From positions 1 through 19,618 of the forward strand of contig USCV01000029.1 of assembly GCA_900553225.1 (NCBI GenBank): a stretch of DNA of 19,618 bases, given 5' to 3'. Shown here one piece after another: positions 9,166 to 15,690 of the stretch. The stretch comes from an uncultured Clostridium sp. Its GTDB lineage: Bacteria > Bacillota > Clostridia > TANB77 > CAG-508. The notes below the pieces were generated by a model. It made no database searches. It was not told the origin of the DNA and worked only from the letters and a program-made list of their open reading frames with translations. Every line of letters starts with the position of its first letter. The first letter of the stretch is position 1. A program made the position numbers and the translations under genes.

Positions 9166-9813
9166 ATGATACTAAAGAGAATAAAGGTTCTTACAGAACT
9201 TAATGATTATACTAATTGTTATATTGTTCAAGATGAAAAAAGTAAAGAAACTATGGTTATTGATCCAGGTGGAGAAGTTGAAAAAATTGTAGAAATGCTA
9301 GATATTATTGAAGCAAAAGTAAAGTACATTTATTTAACTCATTGCCATGCTGATCATGCAGGTGGAGTTAATAAATTAAAAAAAATAAAAGGTGGAAAAG
9401 TTTTAATTCATAGATTTGATGCAGAAGGTCTTTCGAATGATGCAATTTGTCTTGGTACATACATAGGGATGGAACCAATTTCTTTAGAAGCTGATTCGAG
9501 AATTGATGATAATGATATTATTCATATTGGAAACATCGAGTTTAAAGTTATTCATACGCCAGGACATACTAAAGGTGGGACTTGTTTATATTGCAAAGAG
9601 GAGAGTTTATTGTTTTCAGGTGATACTTTGTTTCGTGGAACTTGGGGTAGAACAGATCTCCCTACTGGTAGTTTTGAAGATATTATTAATTCAATTATGA
9701 AGAAATTAATGGTTTTGCCTGATGAAACTATCTGCTATCCTGGACATGGTAAGTCTACAAAAATTTTTGAAGAAAAACCTATCTATTTGGAACTTGAAGC
9801 ACGTAGAGATTAA
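9166..9813 (+). CDS. Metallo-beta-lactamase-fold hydrolase, glyoxalase-II-like
   Basis: A 215-aa soluble MBL-fold hydrolase with the metal-binding motif THCHADHAGG (HXHXDH, about 65-71), then HTPGHTKGG, SGDTLFRGTWGRTDLPTG and PGHG near the C-terminus. The set is that of the hydroxyacylglutathione-hydrolase-like group (B. subtilis YqgX-like), shorter than true GloB because the C-terminal glutathione-binding domain is absent. The substrate is probably a small thioester, but it is not shown. It lies 11 bp after rel with its own GGAGAGG, and the rel/MBL/hisS order is common in Clostridia, so it is probably cotranscribed. Confidence 0.85.
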   Translation: MILKRIKVLTELNDYTNCYIVQDEKSKETMVIDPGGEVEKIVEMLDIIEAKVKYIYLTHCHADHAGGVNKLKKIKGGKVLIHRFDAEGLSNDAICLGTYIGMEPISLEADSRIDDNDIIHIGNIEFKVIHTPGHTKGGTCLYCKEESLLFSGDTLFRGTWGRTDLPTGSFEDIINSIMKKLMVLPDETICYPGHGKSTKIFEEKPIYLELEARRD

Positions 9814-9872
9814 GCTTTAATTATTTTTATGGTTTGAAAATAAAAAATATAAAGGAAGGATGTGGTTATTGT

Positions 9873-11129
9873 ATGTTAATACAAAAACCTAAAGGAACTA
9901 AAGATTTATTGCCAAATGAGTCATACAAATGGCAATATATTGAACAAGTTGTAAAAGATATTTTAGAAAATTATGGCTATAATGAAATTAGAGTGCCTGT
10001 TTTTGAACATACAGAACTTTTTCAAAGAGGTGTTGGCGAAACTACTGATGTTGTTCAAAAAGAAATGTATACTTTTGAAGATAAGGGTGGAAGAAGCATT
10101 ACTTTAAGACCTGAGGGAACTGCAGGAGTTGTAAGATCTTACATTGAAAATGGCATGTCTAGTATGCCGTCACCTGTAAAGCTATGGTATAATATGGCAA
10201 TGTATAGATACGAAAATGTTCAAAAAGGAAGATTAAGAGAATTCCACCAAATTGGTGCTGAGATGTTTGCATCTGGTTCATATATGGCTGATGTTGAGAT
10301 GATTTTAATGGCATCTGAAATTTTTAAAAGCTTAAATATTCCAGATATTGAACTTAATATAAATAGTATTGGCTGCCTAGAGTGTAGGAAAAATTATCAA
10401 GAAGCTTTGAAAAAATTTATTAAACCAAATCTTGATAAATATTGTGATACTTGTAAAACGAGATTCGATAAAAATCCAATGAGAATTCTAGACTGCAAAG
10501 AAAAACAATGCAAGCATTTAAATGAAGGTGCTCCAATCATTTTAGATTATTTATGCGATGAATGTAAAGAACATTTTGAAAATGTTAAAGATTTGCTTAC
10601 TAAATTAGGTGTTAATTTCGTAGTAGACCCTGGCATTGTAAGAGGATTAGATTATTATACTAAAACTGTTTTTGAATTTATTTCTAAAACAGAAGGTTAT
10701 ACAGTCCTTGCAGGTGGAAGATATGATGGTTTAGTTTCACAATTAGGAGGACAAGATACTAAAGCAATTGGATTTGCTACTGGTATGGAGAGACTTGTAG
10801 AAGTTTATGAAAAGTATAATAAAGATAATTTAGTAAAACCAAAAGAGCTATTAGTTTATGTAGCAAATCTAGGTGATAATGCTAATGTGTTTGCAACTAA
10901 ATTGGTGTATGAACTAAGAAAAAATAATGTATATGCATTAAAGGATATTTCTGGTAGAAGTTTTAAAGCACAATTAAAATATGCAGATAAACAAAATAGT
11001 AAATATGTTATTATAATTGGTGATGATGAGATTAATACTAGAAAGGCCAAAATTAAGAATATGGATACTGGAAATGAAGAATTAATTCCATTAGAAATAA
11101 ATGAAATATTAGAATTTATAAAAAAATAA
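9873..11129 (+). CDS. hisS: Histidine-tRNA ligase
   Basis: A 418-aa class II aminoacyl-tRNA synthetase that charges tRNA-His. Family motifs: PKGTKDLLP at the N-terminus, RYENVQKGRLREFHQIGAE (motif 2), the HisRS signature GLDYYTKTVFEF, AGGRYDGLV, and motif 3 GFATGMERL, followed by an anticodon-binding domain. The middle part has the several cysteines (CLEC, CDTC, CDEC) usual in Firmicute HisRS. The frame is open back to a TTG at 9834, but ATG 9873 gives the normal N-terminus (MLIQKPKG) and has AAGGAAGGA 12 bases upstream, so I use 9873. No T-box leader is visible in the 59 bases after the MBL gene, so expression probably comes from the upstream operon. Confidence 0.95.
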   Translation: MLIQKPKGTKDLLPNESYKWQYIEQVVKDILENYGYNEIRVPVFEHTELFQRGVGETTDVVQKEMYTFEDKGGRSITLRPEGTAGVVRSYIENGMSSMPSPVKLWYNMAMYRYENVQKGRLREFHQIGAEMFASGSYMADVEMILMASEIFKSLNIPDIELNINSIGCLECRKNYQEALKKFIKPNLDKYCDTCKTRFDKNPMRILDCKEKQCKHLNEGAPIILDYLCDECKEHFENVKDLLTKLGVNFVVDPGIVRGLDYYTKTVFEFISKTEGYTVLAGGRYDGLVSQLGGQDTKAIGFATGMERLVEVYEKYNKDNLVKPKELLVYVANLGDNANVFATKLVYELRKNNVYALKDISGRSFKAQLKYADKQNSKYVIIIGDDEINTRKAKIKNMDTGNEELIPLEINEILEFIKK

Positions 11130-11138
11130 TAAAATATA

Positions 11139-11168
11139 TCATATTTTTCTTGAGCCCTGAATATATAT
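11139..11168 (+). promoter_or_regulatory. Possible sigma-E-like promoter of spoIIP
   Basis: TCATATT (11139-11145) followed after 15 bases by ATATATAT (11161-11168) loosely resembles the sigma-E pattern (ATA-type -35, CATA-type -10). SpoIIP is sigma-E-controlled in B. subtilis. The match is weak and AT-rich. Confidence 0.3.
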
Positions 11169-11199
11169 ATTTATAAGGACTTGGACAAAGGAGAAAGAT

Positions 11200-12372
11200 A
11201 TGGTAAATGTAACAGTTGTAAAAGGAAAAGATGTAATAAAATATCTAGTAAGAATAATGGTTGTAATGATTTTGATTTTTATTCTTGCTAGATATTTTTG
11301 TAGCTTAAAAGAAACTACTATGGCTACTGAAATAAAAGATAAAGAAGACTCAAGCTATATTTCTTGTTTGGAAGAAACAATTCAAGTAGCTAAACAAATT
11401 AAACAACAGGAAAATAAAGAAACAAAAGAAAACAGTAAAATAAATTCTAAAGAACCTGTTAAAGCAATTCTATCTAGAGAATTAGGTTTTATAGATTCTA
11501 TCACTAAAAATGATGCTACTGTAATAAAATTGGGAAATGAAGAATCAAGTATTACTTTTGAAAATAATGAAAGTAAGGAAAATAGTGAGAATTCACAAGA
11601 AATTCAAAAAGCAGAAGAAAATGTGCAAACAGAAGTAGTTAAAAATAATGTACCAAATAAGTATACAAATACATATAATGATGTTCAGATTAAAAATGAA
11701 ACTGGAATTACTATTACTAATGATATGTTAAATTATGATTTATCAATTAATACTAATAATGTCATGATTTTTCATACACATACCTGTGAAAGTTATACAT
11801 CTAGTGAAAAAAATAAGTATGATCAATCAAGTACTTTTAGAACAACTGATTTGAATTTTACAGTATCAAAAGTCGGAGATGAACTTACAAATCAGCTTAA
11901 ATCTTATGGTTATAATGTTATACATGATAAAACCTATCATGATTATCCAGCTTATTCGGGTTCATATGGAAGATCTCTTACTACTGTTCAAAATTTACTT
12001 AAAGCGAATTCAAATACTGATGTGATTTTTGATATTCATAGAGATGCTATTGGGGATAGTTCATATGCACCAAAAGTTAAAATTGGAGATGAATATGCAG
12101 CTCAACTTATGTTCGTTATTGGAACTAACGAGTCTGGACTATATCATCCAAATTGGATTCAAAATTTAAAATTTGCAATTAAAGTGCAGGAAAAAGCAAA
12201 TGAGCTTTATCCAGGACTTTTTAAACCAATTGTTGTTAGAAGCTCTAGATATAATCAGCATGTTTCTAAGTGTGCAAGTATTATTGAAGTTGGTGCAACT
12301 GGAAATACTTTGGAGGAAGCAAATACTAGTATGAAATATTTAAGCAAGGTGCTTAGTGAAGTACTTAAGTAA
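11200..12372 (+). CDS. spoIIP: Stage II sporulation protein P, engulfment peptidoglycan hydrolase
   Basis: A 390-aa membrane-anchored peptidoglycan amidase/endopeptidase that acts with SpoIID and SpoIIM in forespore engulfment. The N-terminus has one membrane helix (about 13-32). A low-complexity Glu/Lys/Asn linker follows to about residue 165, then the SpoIIP catalytic domain. Metal-site residues are visible: HTHTCESY (His192, His194, Glu197), DIHRDA (His280), and IIEVGATGNTLEEA (Glu363). The match is strong over the whole C-terminal half. The ribosome binding site AAAGGAGA is about 6 bases before ATG. It lies 70 bp after hisS, so it may have its own sporulation promoter. It is direct evidence that the host lineage forms, or recently formed, endospores. 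Confidence 0.93.
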   Translation: MVNVTVVKGKDVIKYLVRIMVVMILIFILARYFCSLKETTMATEIKDKEDSSYISCLEETIQVAKQIKQQENKETKENSKINSKEPVKAILSRELGFIDSITKNDATVIKLGNEESSITFENNESKENSENSQEIQKAEENVQTEVVKNNVPNKYTNTYNDVQIKNETGITITNDMLNYDLSINTNNVMIFHTHTCESYTSSEKNKYDQSSTFRTTDLNFTVSKVGDELTNQLKSYGYNVIHDKTYHDYPAYSGSYGRSLTTVQNLLKANSNTDVIFDIHRDAIGDSSYAPKVKIGDEYAAQLMFVIGTNESGLYHPNWIQNLKFAIKVQEKANELYPGLFKPIVVRSSRYNQHVSKCASIIEVGATGNTLEEANTSMKYLSKVLSEVLK

Positions 12373-12408
12373 AATTAAATAAAAGGATGAAAGGAAATTT
12401 GATTATTA

Positions 12409-12433
12409 GAAAATTTAGACTTTTAAATTTTTC
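12409..12433 (+). terminator. Weak AT-rich hairpin after spoIIP
   Basis: GAAAATTTA (12409-12417) can pair with TAAATTTTTC (12424-12433) with one bulged T. It has no GC core and only a short T run, so this is a marginal terminator candidate. Confidence 0.25.
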
Positions 12434-12444
12434 CTATTTTAATC

Positions 12445-12473
12445 TTGAATTGAGATCACTTTTAATATAGAAT
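12445..12473 (+). promoter_or_regulatory. Sigma-A-type promoter for pgi
   Basis: TTGAAT (12445-12450), a 17-base spacer, then TAGAAT (12468-12473). The start site would be near 12480, about 18 bases before the GGAGGA of pgi. Confidence 0.6.
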
Positions 12474-12510
12474 TGCATTATATAATATAAAAGTAATGGA
12501 GGAATTTAAT

Positions 12511-13818
12511 ATGTCTAATTTAAAAGTTGATTTTGAAAACGTTAATTTAAATGAAAGAAAAATTTTGTCTTACGCTAATAAAGTCGAAGAAATACATAAT
12601 AAATTAAATGAAAACGCTAATAAAAAAGATGAATTTTTAGGATGGTTAGAACTTCCTAATAATTATGATAAAAAAGAGTTCGAAAAAATAAAAAAATGCA
12701 GCAAAGAAATTCAAGAAAGCTCTGATATCCTTCTTGTAATAGGAATTGGTGGTTCTTATCTTGGAGCTAGAGCTGTTATTGAATCACTTACTAATACTTT
12801 TTATAATATGCTAGATAAAAATTCAAGAAAAACTCCTCAAATTTTATATATTGGAAACAATCTAAGTTCTAATTATTTAAACGATTTAGTGGATTTAATT
12901 GGAGATAGAGATTTATCTATTAATGTAATTTCTAAATCTGGTACTACAACAGAACCAGCAATTGCTTTCAGATTTTTTAGAGAATTTCTAGAATCTAAGT
13001 ATGGTATAAAAGAAGCAAGAAAAAGAATTTACGTAACAACAGACAAAAAGAAAGGAGCTTTAAAAGAACTTGCAAAAGAGGAAAAATATACCTGTTTTGT
13101 TATTCCAGATAATGTGGGTGGTAGATATTCTGTTTTAACAGCTGTAGGTTTACTACCTATTGCAACTGCTGGTATTGATATAGATTTACTTATGGAAGGT
13201 GCAAAATTTGCATGCGATAGGTATGCAGATTCTAATTTGAAATATAATGAATGTTATCGCTATGCAGTTATAAGAAATTTGCTATATAGTAACGAAAAAA
13301 ATATTGAATTATTAGTTACATATGAACCAAAATTACAATATTTTATAGAATGGTGGAAACAATTATATGGTGAAAGTGAAGGGAAAGATTTTAAAGGAAT
13401 TTTCCCTTCTGGAGCTATTTTCACAACTGATCTACATTCTTTAGGACAATATATTCAAGAAGGAAGAAGAAACTTATTTGAAACAGTAATAAATATAGAA
13501 AAAGTTGATAATGATATTGAAATTAATGCTGATGAAGATAATTTAGATGGATTGAATTATCTTGCAGGAAAAAAACTCTCATTCGTAAACAAAAAAGCAA
13601 TGCAAGGAACAATAAAGGCACATGTAGATGGTGATGTTCCAAATATCTTAATTACTATAGATGAACTAAATTCTCATACAATTGGACAATTAATTTACTT
13701 TTTCGAAAAAGCTTGTGCAGTATCTGGTATGTTACTTGGAGTAAATCCATTTAACCAACCAGGAGTAGAAAAATATAAAACAAATATGTTTAAATTATTA
13801 GAAAAACCTGGATATTAA
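12511..13818 (+). CDS. pgi: Glucose-6-phosphate isomerase
   Basis: A 435-aa isomerase interconverting glucose 6-phosphate and fructose 6-phosphate in glycolysis. SIS-domain motifs: VIGIGGSYLGARAV and SKSGTTTEPA (phosphate binding). Then the PGI signatures KDFKGIFPSG...LHSLGQYIQEG, with the catalytic Glu in QEG, and NPFNQPGVEKYK, with the catalytic Lys near the end. The length fits the ~450-aa clostridial/bacillar type. An upstream ATG at 12496 is in frame, but the ribosome binding site GGAGGA (12498-12503) overlaps it and is spaced 7 bases from ATG 12511, so 12511 is the real start (MSNLKVDF). It has its own promoter and terminator, so it is monocistronic. It also links functionally to the alpha-glucan genes at the left, which draw on the glucose-phosphate pool. 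Confidence 0.95.
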   Translation: MSNLKVDFENVNLNERKILSYANKVEEIHNKLNENANKKDEFLGWLELPNNYDKKEFEKIKKCSKEIQESSDILLVIGIGGSYLGARAVIESLTNTFYNMLDKNSRKTPQILYIGNNLSSNYLNDLVDLIGDRDLSINVISKSGTTTEPAIAFRFFREFLESKYGIKEARKRIYVTTDKKKGALKELAKEEKYTCFVIPDNVGGRYSVLTAVGLLPIATAGIDIDLLMEGAKFACDRYADSNLKYNECYRYAVIRNLLYSNEKNIELLVTYEPKLQYFIEWWKQLYGESEGKDFKGIFPSGAIFTTDLHSLGQYIQEGRRNLFETVINIEKVDNDIEINADEDNLDGLNYLAGKKLSFVNKKAMQGTIKAHVDGDVPNILITIDELNSHTIGQLIYFFEKACAVSGMLLGVNPFNQPGVEKYKTNMFKLLEKPGY

Positions 13819-13832
13819 AGAAAAGAGAAGAT

Positions 13833-13871
13833 AAAAAGCCTCAGAGTAGTATAATAAACTAGAGGCTTTTT
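13833..13871 (+). terminator. Rho-independent terminator after pgi
   Basis: A perfect 10-bp stem, AAAAAGCCTC (13833-13842) with GAGGCTTTTT (13862-13871), ending in a T run. Inner TAGT/ACTA pairing can lengthen it. It begins 14 bases after the stop codon. Confidence 0.85.
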
Positions 13872-13895
13872 ATTGTTAAAAATAATAAAAAATAG

Positions 13896-13925
13896 TAGAC
13901 ATTGCTTTTAATTTTACGATATAAT
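13896..13925 (+). promoter_or_regulatory. Sigma-A-type promoter for dtd
   Basis: TAGACA (13896-13901), an 18-base spacer, then a consensus TATAAT (13920-13925). It would give a ~90-base leader before the GTG at 14023. I see no obvious structure in that leader. Confidence 0.65.
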
Positions 13926-14022
13926 GTTTTTGAAAAAATAAAATGTAATATTAGGTGATAGATAATAAACTAATAACTATTCAAATGAATAACAAATATA
14001 AAATGGAAAGGACAAATAAACT

Positions 14023-14460
14023 GTGAAAGTGGTATGTCAAAGAGTAAAAGAGGCAATGGTGAGAGTAAACAATGAAATAGTGGGTTCTATAAATGAAGGT
14101 TTACTAATTCTTGTTGGATTTAATAAAGAAGATACTATAAAAAATATAGAAGAAATGAGTAAAAAAATTGTCAATTTAAGAATATTTAATGATGATAGCG
14201 GTGTTATGAATTTATCACTATTAGATAAAGATTACTCTATTTTATCAGTATCTCAATTTACACTTTATGCTGATACGAAAAAAGGGAATCGCCCAAGTTA
14301 CATAAATGCCATGAATGGAGACAATGCAAAACTCCTTTATGAAAAATTCAATGAAGAATTAAAAAAATATACTAAAAAAGTTGAAACTGGAATATTTAGA
14401 GCAGATATGAAAGTTTCGTTAATTAATGATGGACCAGTTACAATAATACTAGAAAAATAA
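14023..14460 (+). CDS. dtd: D-aminoacyl-tRNA deacylase
   Basis: A 145-aa homodimeric proofreading enzyme that removes D-amino acids (and glycine from tRNA-Ala) from mischarged tRNA. The sequence follows the DTD family over its full length: VCQRVKEAMVRV at the N-terminus, SQFTLYADTKKGNRPSY (SQFTL motif), and NDGPVTI with the Gly-cisPro pair that enforces chirality. The segment GIFRADMKV has Arg where most family members have Gly (FGA), a small difference near the active site. The start is GTG with AAAGGA about 11 bases upstream. In many Firmicutes dtd lies directly after rel; here it stands alone about 4.9 kb downstream with its own promoter. Confidence 0.93.
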   Translation: MKVVCQRVKEAMVRVNNEIVGSINEGLLILVGFNKEDTIKNIEEMSKKIVNLRIFNDDSGVMNLSLLDKDYSILSVSQFTLYADTKKGNRPSYINAMNGDNAKLLYEKFNEELKKYTKKVETGIFRADMKVSLINDGPVTIILEK

Positions 14461-14489
14461 TTGAATTATAAATTAATATAGTTTATAAT
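14461..14489 (+). promoter_or_regulatory. Sigma-A-type promoter for the HRTG-protein/P-type ATPase unit
   Basis: TTGAAT (14461-14466), a 17-base spacer, then a consensus TATAAT (14484-14489). It begins immediately after the dtd stop codon, with a start site near 14496 and a leader of about 60 bases. Confidence 0.65.
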
Positions 14490-14554
14490 AAAAAACAATG
14501 AAAAAACAAAGCATTTATATTAAACTATTTTAAATAATATAAAAGGAGAAAAGA

Positions 14555-15667
14555 ATGCCGAAAAAAAGTCAGAGGTATATAGATAAACAAATGAAAAAAT
14601 ACAAAAAAATAAGCGAATCTCAACAAGATTTAATGCCTGCTTTTTATATTGCATATAAAAAAGGTGATTTAGAATTGTTTTCTGAGTTTATTAAAGATAA
14701 AAAAGACAAATTTGTAAATGATTCATATGATGCAATTTATGTAGGAAAAGGAGATGAGAAATTTCTAGATAATCCTGAGAAAAAAGCTGAATTAATTGAG
14801 TTTTTTAATAAACAAAACATAAATTTAATATGTGAAAAATTTGGAATGGAATTTGGAAATAAGATAATGAAAGCATCTGAAGAAAATAAAATCAAGCCAT
14901 TTGATACATATCTTATTAGTCAAGTAAAATTTAGTAATTCAAATGAAAATATGTTGAAGATTATGAATTATTTGATTGATCTTAGTTTAGATGAAAACCT
15001 AAAGGTTGGAATACATAGAACAGGTGGAAATTGTAGTGGAAAAACAATATTAAAAGATGGCCTAATTTTAACAGGTCATGCATCATCAGGAGTTTTTAAA
15101 AAAAGTTATGATGTTAGTGATATAGAAAATAATATTATTTTTTATGATGAAAATCCTGGATTGTTAATAAGTCAAATTGCTTTGGGAGGTAGTTATAAAA
15201 ATTATACCCAAAGAGATGCAGACATAATGTTAGTAGCTATTCCAAAAGTAATTTTAAATAATAAAGAAAACAACATTATTTTAGAAAAAAAACCTCAAAA
15301 TGTTTTAAATCCTGAGTATATAAAAGGATATGTAACTGTTGATGCTAAAAATAATGAAATGAAATCAATTACAGATAATCCATCCTTTTTAAAAGGATAT
15401 TTAGACAAAGATGAAATAGAAACTATTCAAATGGCTAAGCAAATAGAAAATGAAGAAATAAAAGATAGTATAAAAAATAAAACAGAACAAAAACAGAGCA
15501 CAGCCAATCAAACAGAAGCTTGGATGACAACATTAGAAAATTATTATAACAATACTCCTAAAGGATTAATAAAAAAAGTAACAGACTATTTAAAAAGAAT
15601 TGTTAAAAGCCGAGACAAACATAATATAGATAAAATTGATAATAAAGATGAAAACGAAAGAGATTAA
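14555..15667 (+). CDS. Conserved-looking protein of unknown function with HRTG and LTGH motifs
   Basis: I do not recognise a named family. The 370-aa protein has no signal peptide or membrane helix. Residues 1-145 are helical and charged. The middle part looks like a folded core: GIHRTGGN (His154-Gly157), then ILKDGLILTGHASSG (Gly169-Leu170, His175), ENNIIFYDENPG, GGSYKNYTQRDADIMLVAIPK (about 211-231), and LNPEYIKGYVTVDAKNNEM. A His-X-Thr/Gly turn followed by a helix and I..GL is reminiscent of ADP-ribosyltransferase/KptA-type folds (HGT...I...GL), but that is inference only. Residues 300-370 are a Lys/Glu/Asn-rich tail. AAAGGAGAAA precedes the ATG. It is separated by 23 bp from the P-type ATPase, so the two are probably cotranscribed. 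Effector, toxin or regulator roles are all open. Confidence 0.6.
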   Translation: MPKKSQRYIDKQMKKYKKISESQQDLMPAFYIAYKKGDLELFSEFIKDKKDKFVNDSYDAIYVGKGDEKFLDNPEKKAELIEFFNKQNINLICEKFGMEFGNKIMKASEENKIKPFDTYLISQVKFSNSNENMLKIMNYLIDLSLDENLKVGIHRTGGNCSGKTILKDGLILTGHASSGVFKKSYDVSDIENNIIFYDENPGLLISQIALGGSYKNYTQRDADIMLVAIPKVILNNKENNIILEKKPQNVLNPEYIKGYVTVDAKNNEMKSITDNPSFLKGYLDKDEIETIQMAKQIENEEIKDSIKNKTEQKQSTANQTEAWMTTLENYYNNTPKGLIKKVTDYLKRIVKSRDKHNIDKIDNKDENERD

Positions 15668-15690
15668 ATTATGAAAGGGGAACTAACATT

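Noticed and set aside
9503..9700. A 65-aa + strand open frame
   Set aside because: It lies in another frame within the MBL hydrolase gene, which has all its metal-binding motifs.
9814..9872. T-box leader for hisS
   Set aside because: The gap is only 59 bases and has no stem, specifier loop or antiterminator sequence.
12496..12510. ATG 12496 as the pgi start
   Set aside because: The only good ribosome binding site overlaps this ATG and is correctly spaced for ATG 12511.
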